DNA from: Enterovibrio baiacu
GTDB lineage: Bacteria; Pseudomonadota; Gammaproteobacteria; Enterobacterales; Vibrionaceae
Assembly (NCBI RefSeq): GCF_004120195.1
Contig: NZ_SCHN01000028.1
Coordinates: 1-61,597 of the forward strand
Reading direction: 5' to 3'
DNA: 61,597 nucleotides
In this document: positions 16,923-26,127 of the stretch, piece by piece
Layout: the number at the start of each line of letters is the position of its first letter
How positions within the stretch are numbered: position 1 is the stretch's first letter
Notes under the pieces: model-generated
Told to the model about the DNA's origin: nothing
The model's input: the letters and a program-made list of their open reading frames with translations, nothing else
The model's database searches: none
Made by a program: the position numbers and the translations under genes

Positions 16923-17653
16923 ATCGCCACCATGCCGTAAACCATGACGAAAATCATCGGAGAAAGTGAGGCAAACGCAATCAGGCCAAAGCCGTCAACC
17001 ATGGGGTTTCGCCCTTTGATCACCGTGGCGAGCCCGACCCCCAGCGCCGTCACTAAAGGCACGGTAATGGTCGATGTGGTGACGCCGCCAGAATCGTAGG
17101 CGATACCGATGATATAGCGCGGCGCGATCATCGTCATCGCAACCACCAAGAGATAACCACCAATGATGATGCGATGAATTGGCCAGCCTTTAAGGATACG
17201 CAATACACCCAGCATGATGGCAAAACCCACAGAGAGCGCGACCGTGATCCTTAGGCCATTGGCGTAGCTGTCCTGCGCTTCCATCGCCATGGGGATCATT
17301 CCCCCTTCCGCCGCGACTTCTGCCGCTTCCGCAGCCACAGCAGTGAGCGCAGGTTCAGCGATAGTCGTGCCAAAACCGAGCAGGAACGCAAACACCATCA
17401 GCCAAAAAACACTGCCTTTTCGAGCGAGTGCGTGCGCCATGGATTCGCCAATCGGAAACAGGCCCATTTCGAGGCCAAAGACAAAGAAGGTAAGCCCCAT
17501 CACCACCAGCACGAGGCCAACGAGGATAGACGCAAGATCAGGCATGGGTTGTTGAAGCACAAACACTTGGAAGAAGCCGATCACCAAAATAATCGGAAGC
17601 AAGTCTTTAAAACTTCCCAACATAGCGGATAGCAATGCAGTGATTCCCTTCAC
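16919..17653 (-). CDS. DUF1538 membrane protein (first paralogue)
   Basis: 244-residue polytopic membrane protein, first gene of the four-gene operon. Residues 94-103 read [10 protein letters not shown] and residues 188-201 [14 protein letters not shown]; the similar polar TT...P elements, each followed by an Ala/Val-rich helix, suggest two structural repeats, as in carriers with paired re-entrant loops. LFPIGESMA (about 65-73) and [20 protein letters not shown] (about 213-232) are the other conserved blocks. About seven to eight hydrophobic segments are visible. An Ala/Glu-rich loop ([11 protein letters not shown]) follows the first motif. No function is established for DUF1538 to my knowledge. 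Confidence 0.88.
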   Translation of the reverse strand: MKGITALLSAMLGSFKDLLPIILVIGFFQVFVLQQPMPDLASILVGLVLVVMGLTFFVFGLEMGLFPIGESMAHALARKGSVFWLMVFAFLLGFGTTIAEPALTAVAAEAAEVAAEGGMIPMAMEAQDSYANGLRITVALSVGFAIMLGVLRILKGWPIHRIIIGGYLLVVAMTMIAPRYIIGIAYDSGGVTTSTITVPLVTALGVGLATVIKGRNPMVDGFGLIAFASLSPMIFVMVYGMVAI

Positions 17654-17848
17654 ACTCGCTCCATTTTGGTGTCGCTTAATTGTCTACAAACGTAACCAGA
17701 TGTAACAAAGTTTTCCAGACCACAGATTGAATAGGGTGATTAAGCTAGCAAGGTTTCGTTTAAAACCTGAACGAAAGGCACGTCTGGAATGATCATTTAA
17801 CCATTTGAATGCATACTCAATACAACAGCCCAGCGCAAAAGGTTAACA

Positions 17849-18745
17849 ATGCACATTCTAATTACTGGTGGGACAGGTCTCATTGGCCGCACTTTGATCA
17901 GCAAACTCGGTGACCACGAAATCACCGTGCTTACGCGCTCGCCTCAAAAAGCGAAAAGCGTGCTGCCTTCAACCGTCACCACCATTGCAGATCTCGATGA
18001 ACTCACGGACTTCAACAACATCGATGCAGTGATTAATTTGGCAGGCGAACCCATTGTCGATAAGCGTTGGTCAGATCAGCAAAAAGGCATCATTTGCTCA
18101 AGCCGATGGGGCATCACAGAAAAAATCGTTAGCCGCATTCTCACCGCTGACAATCCGCCTAAAACGCTGATAAGCGGCTCGGCGGTGGGCTATTACAGCG
18201 ACCAGAAAGGCGCGATTGTCGATGAGTCTCTGGTGGTGGATGCCACGGATTTCGCCCATGCTGTGTGCGCAAATTGGGAAAAAATCGCCTTACGCGCCAA
18301 ACCCGCTAAAACCCGTGTCTGTTTGCTAAGAACGGGCATTGTTCTTAGCAAAGAAGGTGGAGCTCTGAAGAAGATGCTTCTGCCTTATCAATTGGGTTTG
18401 GGTGGCCCAATCGCCGATGGGACTCAGTACTTCCCTTGGATTCATATCGAAGACATGGCCAATGCCATCGTGCATCTTCTCACTAACAGTGAAGCGAATG
18501 GGGCATTTAACCTCACAGCGCCAAACCCCGTCACTAACCGCGAGTTCAGCCAAAGTCTGGCGGCCTCTCTTGGGCGACCACACATTCTGTTTACACCCGC
18601 GTTTGCCATCAAATTGATGCTGGGCGAAGCAGGGCAATTGCTGTTAGAAGGACAACGCGCCATCCCAAAAGCATTGGAAACAGATGGGTTCGAATTTACC
18701 TACACAGAAATTCGCCCAGCGCTCGACAACTTGCTTCGCCAGTAA
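17849..18745 (+). CDS. yfcH: TIGR01777-type NAD(P)-dependent epimerase/oxidoreductase YfcH
   Basis: 298-residue cytoplasmic Rossmann protein of the extended SDR superfamily. It begins MHILITGGTGLIGRTLISKL with the GGTGxIG dinucleotide motif, continues with AVINLAGEPIVDKRWSDQQK, SGSAVGYYSD and RTGIVLSKEGGALKKML, and ends with a DUF1731-like tail (VWR/PxF region near 230-295). The length matches E. coli YfcH. The reaction it catalyses is unknown. It is divergent from the DUF1538 operon and has its own terminator. Confidence 0.9.
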   Translation: MHILITGGTGLIGRTLISKLGDHEITVLTRSPQKAKSVLPSTVTTIADLDELTDFNNIDAVINLAGEPIVDKRWSDQQKGIICSSRWGITEKIVSRILTADNPPKTLISGSAVGYYSDQKGAIVDESLVVDATDFAHAVCANWEKIALRAKPAKTRVCLLRTGIVLSKEGGALKKMLLPYQLGLGGPIADGTQYFPWIHIEDMANAIVHLLTNSEANGAFNLTAPNPVTNREFSQSLAASLGRPHILFTPAFAIKLMLGEAGQLLLEGQRAIPKALETDGFEFTYTEIRPALDNLLRQ

Positions 18746-18801
18746 GCGCCCTTTCTGGCATACGCAGCGAGAGAGGCTTCACATCAGACAATTCAAGAAA
18801 C

Positions 18802-18829
18802 AAAAAGGCACGCAAATGCGTGCCTTTGT
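18802..18829. terminator. Bidirectional terminator between yfcH and ybbP
   Basis: Arms aaaggcacgca and tgcgtgccttt (11 bp) with a 2-nt loop. The run of A on the left makes it strongest on the minus strand, at the end of ybbP. Confidence 0.85.
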
Positions 18830-18851
18830 CATTTTTAATGATACCTAGAAT

Positions 18852-21293
18852 TTAACGCTTCAAGGGTTCCAGCAACCCACGCAGCATCCACGCGACCGTC
18901 ATAAACACGAGGCCGACCGCAATCATAGGCAGACTCAACCACACTTCAGGGTGCAAACGAACAGGCAGTTCTACGCCCCATTTGAGCAATGCCGCCATCG
19001 CAAGTTCTGCCCCCCCTACCGCCATGCAGCCAGATACCAGCGCCATGATGCCGTACTCCGCCCAAAGCGTGGTGTTGATGCGTTTCTTACTCGCGCCCAA
19101 GGTGCGGTAGAGCATGATTTCACGTTGTCTTTCTGAGAGCGTTATCCGCAGCAGCGTGAGCAGTAACAACAAACCGCTGACCACAGCAAGCCCCGCCAAC
19201 ACAGATAGCGACAAACTCACCTGACGCAACATGACCTGGATTCGTCCACTCATGGTACGCAGATCCAATAAGGTGACCGTTGGGTAGTCGCGCCCCAGTT
19301 GATTTACGATGTCACTCTGCTCGCTCTCGAGGCGGAAGCTCACTAGCCAGTTGGCAGGCAAACTCTCAACCAGTTGAGGGTCAAAAATGAAATAGAAATT
19401 CGGCTTCATGTTTCGCCATTCCACGTCTCGTACGGAGTTAATGGTGGCGTTGAACTCTTGGCTGTTCACACTAAAGGTCAGCTCATCGCCCATTCGTAAC
19501 CCAAGTCGCTCTGCAATGCCGCTTTCTACCGACACGCCACCTTCTGTGGGCCATGTGCCTTCTAGCAATTCATTGTGCGTTGGCAGTTCATCACGCCATG
19601 TGAAGTTCAATTCGCGGCGTAAGGCTTCGTCACGCTCTTCACGGTTTGGTTCCATGTCTGCGTAACGGTTGCCATTGTTTGCAACCAAGCGGCCACGAAT
19701 GATGGGGTACGCTTCTGAGCGCTCAAGGTTGTTCTCATCCAAACGCCCGACATAGTCGTCCAATTCAGACTTCGCGATATTTAACGCGAACACATTCGGT
19801 GCGTTAGGCGGCAGCGTTTGTTGCCAATCTTCCAACAAATCAGTACGAAGCAGCCAGATGATCGACAGCAGCATAAACGAGGTCGCAAGCGCCCCAAGCT
19901 GCGCACCACTTGATGCAGGGTTACGGGTAATGCGGCTCAATGCCAATTTGAACGCAGGTTGCGTCACGCGTTTTTGAGCAAAACGCAGCACCATGACGCC
20001 AATGGCAGCAAGTAAGCTCAACATCACCACCAGCGCTGCCAACACTAGCCACAACAAGCGGTTGTCATAAGACCACGCGACCAATGCGAAGATAGGCACA
20101 GATGCCAACAACCAACTCCAAGGATTCTTTCTCGCTTTCACCGCACCTTGGGATTGCAACACGCTCAATGCAGGCGCGTCGATCAAACGAATGAGCGGAA
20201 TGCCCAGCGCAGGTAACGCCACCAGCAAAGCGACCAATGGCCCTAAGAACCAAGGTAACAAGCCATAACTAGGTAGCGGCGATGGCAATACATCCGCCAG
20301 AGGCAGACGAAGCAAATATTCCAGCGCAGCACCGAACGACAACCCCAACACGGTCGCCATGATCATTAACATCACAAGCTGTCGGCCCAGCCAACGCCTG
20401 ACCCAGCTTCGCTGCGCCCCAAGGCTTTTCACCATGGCAAGGGTTTGGGTGCGGCTATCCACATAATGCTGGCAAGTAAGCAGCAAGGTCGCGGCTGCCA
20501 TGATGATGACCAGCACCACCGTCAGCGACAAATAGCCGCGGCTGCGATCCAACATGTCGCCGGTGCGATCCCCGGTATTTTCATCAATCCAACGCTGCCC
20601 TTCAGCAACCGGATACACGGCTTTTACGGCTTCAAGTTCGCTGTTGTTACCGCTAAAAAAGTAGCGATAATTAACACGGCTTCCCGGACGGACGACCCCA
20701 GCAGCTGCCACATCGCTTTGGTGCATCATGGCGGCGGGCATTTGGCTAAATGGGTTAAATGACAGTTCCGGCTCAGACACGATCAAGCCTGACACTTGCA
20801 GGCTGACATCCCCCACGTCCACGCTGTCACCCACTTGCACATCCAGTAAGGTAAACAAACGCTCTTCCAGCCAAAGTTCGCCGGGTTTAACGCTGTCATG
20901 CATGCTGGAATCACCTTGCAGTTCAAGGTTTCCACGCAGCGGATAGTTACTTTCAACCGCCTTCACGCTGATGAGTTGCATGTTGTCTTGGCTAAACGCC
21001 ATGGTGCCAAATCGTGTTTGATCAGACACTTCAACATCAAGGGTTTCGAAATTTGCGAGAGTTTGTTCGGTGAGAGGCTGGTTGCTTCTTAGCACAAGGT
21101 CAGCAGCCAGCATCGAGCGACCTTGCTGTGTCAGCACAGACTCAATGCGCCCTGCTAATGCCGACAAGGCAAACACACACGCGATGATCAGCGCCAGCGC
21201 CGCAACAACGGGCCAGAGCTGACCATGAAACAATTCACGCCACGCCCAGCGCCAAACTAAGGTGCCTTTCTTTCCATGTCGAGATTCGCTCAT
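18852..21293 (-). CDS. ybbP: FtsX-like ABC transporter permease YbbP
   Basis: 813-residue inner-membrane protein with the layout of the E. coli YbbP group: a first helix (about 22-42), a large periplasmic region, a first FtsX block (helices about 260-420, LTVVLVIIMAAATLLLTCQH), further helices, a second periplasmic region, and a second FtsX block near the end (LSVLAGLAVVSGLLLLLTLL, TLGASKKRINTTLWAEYGIM). It pairs with the ATPase YbbA, encoded just upstream and overlapping by 4 bp. The E. coli locus has the same order (ybbO, tesA, ybbA, ybbP). Such complexes act mechanically in the envelope or on lipoproteins and lipids; the exact role is not established. Confidence 0.93.
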   Translation of the reverse strand: MSESRHGKKGTLVWRWAWRELFHGQLWPVVAALALIIACVFALSALAGRIESVLTQQGRSMLAADLVLRSNQPLTEQTLANFETLDVEVSDQTRFGTMAFSQDNMQLISVKAVESNYPLRGNLELQGDSSMHDSVKPGELWLEERLFTLLDVQVGDSVDVGDVSLQVSGLIVSEPELSFNPFSQMPAAMMHQSDVAAAGVVRPGSRVNYRYFFSGNNSELEAVKAVYPVAEGQRWIDENTGDRTGDMLDRSRGYLSLTVVLVIIMAAATLLLTCQHYVDSRTQTLAMVKSLGAQRSWVRRWLGRQLVMLMIMATVLGLSFGAALEYLLRLPLADVLPSPLPSYGLLPWFLGPLVALLVALPALGIPLIRLIDAPALSVLQSQGAVKARKNPWSWLLASVPIFALVAWSYDNRLLWLVLAALVVMLSLLAAIGVMVLRFAQKRVTQPAFKLALSRITRNPASSGAQLGALATSFMLLSIIWLLRTDLLEDWQQTLPPNAPNVFALNIAKSELDDYVGRLDENNLERSEAYPIIRGRLVANNGNRYADMEPNREERDEALRRELNFTWRDELPTHNELLEGTWPTEGGVSVESGIAERLGLRMGDELTFSVNSQEFNATINSVRDVEWRNMKPNFYFIFDPQLVESLPANWLVSFRLESEQSDIVNQLGRDYPTVTLLDLRTMSGRIQVMLRQVSLSLSVLAGLAVVSGLLLLLTLLRITLSERQREIMLYRTLGASKKRINTTLWAEYGIMALVSGCMAVGGAELAMAALLKWGVELPVRLHPEVWLSLPMIAVGLVFMTVAWMLRGLLEPLKR

Positions 21294-21967
21294 GCCGCCC
21301 CCGCCAACGTACCTGCATTGATGTGTAATGTGCGCGTGCAGCGATCGGCTAACGCGGGATCGTGCGTAACAAGAATCAAAGTGGTGCCGTGATCGCGGTT
21401 AAGCGAGAACAGAAGATCAATCACAGTCGCCGCAGTGTGTTGGTCAAGGTTACCTGTCGGCTCATCCGCAAACAGCACGCGAGGGCGAGTCATGAACGCG
21501 CGCGCAATGGCGACACGCTGTTGCTCACCGCCAGAAAGTTGGGAAGGAAGGTGTGTTTCACGGCCTTTCAATCCCACGGAAGCGAGCAGTTCGAGTGCAC
21601 GGTCTTCGTCTTCATCATCGCCGCGGATCGTGCAAGGGAGCATGACGTTTTCAAGTGCGTTCAAAGAAGGAACGAGCAAGAAGCTTTGGAAAACAAACCC
21701 AATGGATTCGGCGCGAAGCGCGGCGCGCCCATCATCATCTAGTTGACTAAGCGGCTTGCCGAGAAGCTCGATTTCTCCGGTGCTTGGGGTGTCTAATCCG
21801 GCGAGCAATGTCATCAAGGTGGATTTACCCGCGCCAGAAACCCCAACCAAAGCAATACTTTCGCCCTGCTCGACCTGAAGGGAAACATCCTGCAGAATGG
21901 TCAGAGTCTGTGCATTCGTTGTCACTGTTTTCGTGACGTTCTTCGCCCTGATCACTGGAGTTGTCAT
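21290..21967 (-). CDS. ybbA: ABC transporter ATP-binding protein YbbA
   Basis: 225-residue ATPase of the LolD/MacB-like group. Walker A is GVSGAGKST, signature [14 protein letters not shown], Walker [13 protein letters not shown] and the H-loop is VTHDPAL. It couples to YbbP. The ATG at 21967 is preferred because AAGGA on the minus strand lies about 9 nt before it; an ATG three codons upstream has poor spacing. The start codon shares its CATG with the start codon of tesA on the other strand, so each gene's promoter must lie inside the other gene. Confidence 0.93.
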   Translation of the reverse strand: MTTPVIRAKNVTKTVTTNAQTLTILQDVSLQVEQGESIALVGVSGAGKSTLMTLLAGLDTPSTGEIELLGKPLSQLDDDGRAALRAESIGFVFQSFLLVPSLNALENVMLPCTIRGDDEDEDRALELLASVGLKGRETHLPSQLSGGEQQRVAIARAFMTRPRVLFADEPTGNLDQHTAATVIDLLFSLNRDHGTTLILVTHDPALADRCTRTLHINAGTLAGAA

Positions 21968-22562
21968 GATTCGCATCCTTTCTTTTTGTCTTTTGATTAT
22001 CAGTCAAAGCGCCGTCGGACAGACGCTGCTTGTACTTGGAGATAGCTTGAGTGCAGGCTATCAAATGGCGATTGAAAAAAGCTGGCCTAGCTTGCTGGAG
22101 CCTCAATTGGTCGAGCAAGGCACAGTGACGAAGGTCGTCAATGCCAGTATCTCAGGCGACACCAGCGGCAACAGCCTTGACCGTCTCCCAGCCTTACTGG
22201 AACAGCATGCCCCTGCCTGGGTAGTGATTGAACTTGGTGCTAACGACGGATTACGCGGATTTCCGCCAAAGAAAATACGCGAGAACCTGACAAAACTGAT
22301 CACTTTGAGCCAAGAAAGTGGCGCTAAAGTCATGCTCATGCAAATTCAAATCCCACCTAATTATGGTCAACGATACAGCAATGCTTTTGCAGATATCTAT
22401 CCAGAGTTAAGTAAAGAAATGCAAATCCCACTTATTCCCTTCTTTATGGAAAAAGTCGTGATGACGGAAGGATGGATGATGCAAGACGGCCTTCATCCTA
22501 AAGCCATTGCTCAACCGTGGATTGCTGATTTCATGCAAGAACACATTACGCCAAACCTGTAA
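21966..22562 (+). CDS. tesA: Multifunctional acyl-CoA thioesterase I / lysophospholipase L1
   Basis: 198-residue periplasmic SGNH hydrolase. A signal peptide ([19 protein letters not shown]) precedes LLVLGDSLSAGY with the nucleophilic Ser, then GDTSGNS, ELGANDGLRG with the oxyanion Asn, and DGLHPKAIA with the catalytic Asp-His. TesA hydrolyses acyl-CoA, acyl esters and lysophospholipids. The frame is open further upstream, but the ATG at 21966 has GGAG 6 nt before it and begins the signal peptide. ybbO follows 20 nt later on the same strand. Confidence 0.96.
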   Translation: MIRILSFCLLIISQSAVGQTLLVLGDSLSAGYQMAIEKSWPSLLEPQLVEQGTVTKVVNASISGDTSGNSLDRLPALLEQHAPAWVVIELGANDGLRGFPPKKIRENLTKLITLSQESGAKVMLMQIQIPPNYGQRYSNAFADIYPELSKEMQIPLIPFFMEKVVMTEGWMMQDGLHPKAIAQPWIADFMQEHITPNL

Positions 22563-22582
22563 AAACAAGGAAATACATAAGA

Positions 22583-23410
22583 ATGAATAACACGGTTCTC
22601 ATCACAGGATGTTCAACGGGTATTGGCTATGTATGTGCACATGCATTGGTAAAAGAAGGCTTTGATGTCATCGCATCTTGCCGAAAAGACGAAGACGTTG
22701 CACGCCTCCAACAAGAAGGGTTGCATTGCATCAAACTCGATCTTGCAGACACGGCCAGCATTCTTTCTGCGGTTGAAACCGTAAAAGCTCACACTGGCGG
22801 AAAACTGTATGGGTTATTCAATAACGGGGCGTATGGTCAGCCCGGTGCATTGGAAGATCTTCCGACCGATGCCTTGCGCGAGCAATTTGAAGCCAACTTC
22901 TTCGGCTGGCACACACTCACGCAAGCGGTGATCCCAATGATGCGTGCCAATGGCAAAGGGCGGATCATTCAAAACAGCTCCGTGCTTGGCATCATCGCGT
23001 TGAAATTTCGCGGCGCATACAACGCCAGCAAATTTGCAATTGAAGGCTGGACGGATACCATCCGCCTCGAACTTGCCGACACGCCCATTCAAATCAGCTT
23101 GATTGAGCCAGGCCCAATCGAAAGTCGTTTTCGCGCCAATGCCCTCGCGGCTTTCCATCGTGCAATAAACATTGATACAAGCCGCTTCACCAACGCGTAT
23201 CTCTCGCAAAAAGACCGCCTTGAAAGCGAACATTCGACCAACAAATACACCTTGCCTGCTGACGCGATCGTACCGCCATTGCTTCACGCATTGACGGCAA
23301 CGACACCTAAAATTCGTTATCGCGTCACCAAACCCACGCAGTACATGGCCGTCTGCAAACGCCTATTGCCGGCAAGAATGCTCGACAAGATCTTGGCGAA
23401 AGGTGGCTAG
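22583..23410 (+). CDS. ybbO: Short-chain dehydrogenase YbbO
   Basis: 275-residue classical SDR. It has the cofactor motif TGCSTGIG near the N terminus, FNNGAYGQPG (the NNAG equivalent), a Ser in QNSSVLGII and the active-site YNASK. In E. coli YbbO is an NADP-dependent reductase reported to act on aldehydes and hydroxysteroid-like substrates, and it lies beside tesA, as here. An ATG preceded by AAGGAA at the end of the short tesA-ybbO gap supports the start. It is probably co-transcribed with tesA. Confidence 0.9.
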   Translation: MNNTVLITGCSTGIGYVCAHALVKEGFDVIASCRKDEDVARLQQEGLHCIKLDLADTASILSAVETVKAHTGGKLYGLFNNGAYGQPGALEDLPTDALREQFEANFFGWHTLTQAVIPMMRANGKGRIIQNSSVLGIIALKFRGAYNASKFAIEGWTDTIRLELADTPIQISLIEPGPIESRFRANALAAFHRAINIDTSRFTNAYLSQKDRLESEHSTNKYTLPADAIVPPLLHALTATTPKIRYRVTKPTQYMAVCKRLLPARMLDKILAKGG

Positions 23411-23601
23411 TGAGATTTTGATCCCAGAAAAAAATCGAAAGATCATGACTTCACCGTCACATTCTTGTCATAAATGCTGGGTAATATAGCTCCTGTACCG
23501 TGAAACACCTGCCCCCTACAACCAAATTAATGTGATGAGTGTCGGATCAGGCCGTGAACGGGGACAACAAAAAATTATAAATTCCCCAAAGGAGCCGGGC
23601 T

Positions 23602-23667
23602 ATGTCCCTAAGTCAATTGAACTGGCTCTGTTTGAGTGTGACGCTGGCGGTTTTGCTTGTGCTTTAA
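23602..23667 (+). CDS. 21-residue hydrophobic peptide (candidate small membrane protein)
   Basis: ATG at 23602 with a strong AAAGGAG ribosome site 9 nt upstream. The peptide begins MSLSQLNWL and ends in a Leu/Val-rich stretch (CLSVTLAVLLVL), which could just span or enter a membrane. It sits alone in the 465-bp gap between ybbO and ybbN and is followed after about 30 bp by a strong terminator, so a short transcript encoding only this peptide is plausible. It could also be a leader peptide or chance. No other gene is visible in 23411-23875. Confidence 0.4.
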   Translation: MSLSQLNWLCLSVTLAVLLVL

Positions 23668-23698
23668 GTCAGCGAACTATTCGACAAGCGCCAAAGAG

Positions 23699-23727
23699 AA
23701 GGCCACTGTGATTACAGTGGCCTTTTT
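23699..23727 (+). terminator. Terminator after the 21-residue ORF
   Basis: Arms ggccactgt and acagtggcc with a 4-nt loop, followed by TTTTT. Confidence 0.9.
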
Positions 23728-23875
23728 CGATCTTGCCTAATGTGCTGCCGGTGTCATCAATTCAGGCGATTACCCCAAACTTTGTTATCTAGGCATAAAT
23801 TCACGGCTTAATGCCTTGAATTTTCAACGCTGCCGCCCCACCTTTACAGCATTACTTAAATGATCAGGCCTATCC

Positions 23876-24730
23876 ATGCACCCAAACTACATTGTTGAAC
23901 TTACCGAGCAGAACTTTCAGCAAGTGTTGGAAGCCTCTGCCTCCGCACCTGTACTGATCCACTTTTGGGCACAAATGAGCCCAGAAAGCACTGAAATTAC
24001 GCCTGTTCTTGAAAAACTGGCTCATGAATACGGCGGCGCATTCACCCTTGCCTTGCTGGATTGTGAACAACAACAAATGCTAGCGTCTCAATTTGGCGTG
24101 CGCGCATTGCCCACCATCGCACTGTTTAGCAATGGACAACCGGTTGATGGCCTAGGTGGGCCACAGACGGAGCAAAGCGTTCGCGAGATGTTGACGCGTC
24201 ACCTGCCTAGCCAAGAAGAAATGGCCTTAAAACAGGCACAGGCTTTAATAGCCAACGAGCAATACACAGAGGCACAGGCAATCTTAAAACCCCTTGAAGC
24301 CGTGCTGGGTGAAGCGGGTTTGTTTAAATTGGCCATGGCGGAATGCTATGTAGGCACCCAGCAATACGATGCTGCGGAAGCCTTGCTTGCGACCGTGCTC
24401 ATGCAAGATCAAGACGCGCAATACAAAACCTTGATGGCCAAAGTAGAGCTTCATAAACAAGCCGCTGATACTCCTGAGATCCGTGAACTGCAAAACGCTT
24501 ACGATGCAGATCCAACCAATACATCGTTGGCGTTTGAACTTGCGATTCAATTGAGCCAAGTGAACAAACAAGAAGAAGCGCTAGAGCTTTTGATTGGTTT
24601 ACTGCGTAAAGATTTGAATGCGCAAGATGGCGAAGCGAAGAAAACCATGATGGATATTCTCGCCGCATTGGGGCAAGGCAACGAAGTTGCTGGACGCTAC
24701 CGTCGTCAGCTTTACTCTCTTCTGTACTGA
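23876..24730 (+). CDS. ybbN: Thioredoxin-domain co-chaperone YbbN (CnoX)
   Basis: 284-residue cytoplasmic protein. Residues about 5-110 are a thioredoxin fold (PVLIHFWAQMSPESTEITPV, FGVRALPTIALFSNGQPVDG) in which the CxxC site is replaced by S-P-E-S, so it cannot act as a normal dithiol reductase. The remainder is a helical TPR-like region (about 118-284) with EAQAILKPLEAVLGEAGLFK and ANEQYTEAQAIL. In E. coli CnoX holds unfolded clients under hypochlorite stress and passes them to GroEL. A terminator follows. Confidence 0.92.
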   Translation: MHPNYIVELTEQNFQQVLEASASAPVLIHFWAQMSPESTEITPVLEKLAHEYGGAFTLALLDCEQQQMLASQFGVRALPTIALFSNGQPVDGLGGPQTEQSVREMLTRHLPSQEEMALKQAQALIANEQYTEAQAILKPLEAVLGEAGLFKLAMAECYVGTQQYDAAEALLATVLMQDQDAQYKTLMAKVELHKQAADTPEIRELQNAYDADPTNTSLAFELAIQLSQVNKQEEALELLIGLLRKDLNAQDGEAKKTMMDILAALGQGNEVAGRYRRQLYSLLY

Positions 24731-24754
24731 TCGACGCAGATCATAGATAAAACG

Positions 24755-24781
24755 AAGGCCGTCATTTCACGGCCTTTTTTA
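24755..24781 (+). terminator. Terminator of ybbN
   Basis: Arms aaggccgt and acggcctt with a 6-nt loop and a run of seven T. Confidence 0.9.
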
Positions 24782-24807
24782 TTGCAAAGCCAACGACGAA
24801 GTCATGT

Positions 24808-26028
24808 TCAATACACCACCATTTTCACCCCTTCTATGTCACTGACCTCCGGCGTGCCTTTTAGGTGATGACCAAAATAACTAAGCAACAACTGATTCGA
24901 TGATTGGTGCATTAATTCCGCATCAATCGACCCCGTAAGCCCAAGAAACTTGCCGATGGGGAGATGGTTGAGGTCAGAAAAATTCAGGTGGGCCGCCCCG
25001 ACAAACAACGCTTCACAACTTCCTGACACCGCTTTCGTCTCAAACAGCGTCTGATTTATCCACGCCATGCTTTCATCAGACGGTGGTTCCGCAACATCAC
25101 CATAGGCAACACAAAGTGGCACCTTCATCGTTTCTTGCAATGAGTTTGTGTACACGTAGCTGTCCAAGCTCAGTGCAGCCTTTATATTGGGCTCACTAAA
25201 GGCGAGATCCGCAGCAACACTGCCGCCGAAAGAATGCCCGAACACACCCACAGATTCAGCGTCAAGGTGCCCTTGTAGTGGCGTTGGGATAGCCCCCAAG
25301 TTAACACGCGTCAGCGCGCGGATGACACGTCGATTGTTCTCAGACCATTCGTCCACGTAGCCAGGAATATTTCGAAACAGCCCTTCTTCAAGCGTTGACG
25401 TCGCATCGATCCAATCATTGATCGTCGCGCTTGTTCGCATAGACACCGCGGCGCGATCCATCGCGGCGATCCGTTCAGGGGCATGCTGAGGGTCGAGAGG
25501 TATTGACTGGTAAACAAGAGCGCCGTTTACGCGCTTCGTTACCACGCTATGGCCGGGGTGACTGAGTGAGAGAACAACATACCCATGACTTGCCAACTCT
25601 TCCATCTGAGTGAGGTTTTGATAGGCGTGTGAACTGAAGCCATGGTTAAACAATAAAACCGGATGACGCCCCGAAAATACCTCGGCGTCGATATGCGCAA
25701 AAGAAGGACGCTCATCTTCCAACAATGACGCGGGGATTTTCTGCTTTTCACTGATGGCCTCAGCAATATAAGAGGCCATGTAAGGCAAGAAATTATTACT
25801 CACGGAAGGCTGCGCAGGATACCACGCTGTCACGACGACCCACTGTCCACCCTCGGTCACTTCGAACTCAGTGACACCAACTGCGTGCACACCTGTTGGT
25901 GCGGGTTTATCTGGCTGCGGAATTAAAAAAAATGCGGTAACGAGAAGGGCAAGAAGAGATAAAAAGGCGTAGCCAATATATTTTAAGAATTTCATTACGT
26001 ACCTGTTTGAATATGACGTTCCATTCAT
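24808..26028 (-). CDS. Membrane-anchored alpha/beta hydrolase (PAF-acetylhydrolase-like)
   Basis: 406 residues from the first ATG (25995 is a second possible start, giving 395 residues and a cleaner membrane anchor [20 protein letters not shown]). After the anchor come the alpha/beta hydrolase features HPVLLFNHGFSSHAYQNLTQ, SHGYVVLSLSHPGHS and the nucleophile elbow FGHSFGGSVAADLAF. A DSYVYTN stretch and a late histidine (GAAHLNFSDL) could complete the triad. The arrangement resembles predicted dienelactone hydrolases and platelet-activating-factor acetylhydrolases. It is likely to act in the periplasm. The substrate is unknown. Confidence 0.8.
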   Translation of the reverse strand: MNGTSYSNRYVMKFLKYIGYAFLSLLALLVTAFFLIPQPDKPAPTGVHAVGVTEFEVTEGGQWVVVTAWYPAQPSVSNNFLPYMASYIAEAISEKQKIPASLLEDERPSFAHIDAEVFSGRHPVLLFNHGFSSHAYQNLTQMEELASHGYVVLSLSHPGHSVVTKRVNGALVYQSIPLDPQHAPERIAAMDRAAVSMRTSATINDWIDATSTLEEGLFRNIPGYVDEWSENNRRVIRALTRVNLGAIPTPLQGHLDAESVGVFGHSFGGSVAADLAFSEPNIKAALSLDSYVYTNSLQETMKVPLCVAYGDVAEPPSDESMAWINQTLFETKAVSGSCEALFVGAAHLNFSDLNHLPIGKFLGLTGSIDAELMHQSSNQLLLSYFGHHLKGTPEVSDIEGVKMVVY

Positions 26029-26127
26029 ATTCTCACCAACACGTAGAATGGTTAACCCCAGAAATGCCCGAAAATAAATACAAACATGTTATTCCAACAA
26101 ATACGTCACATCGCCAAACGAAGGTTA

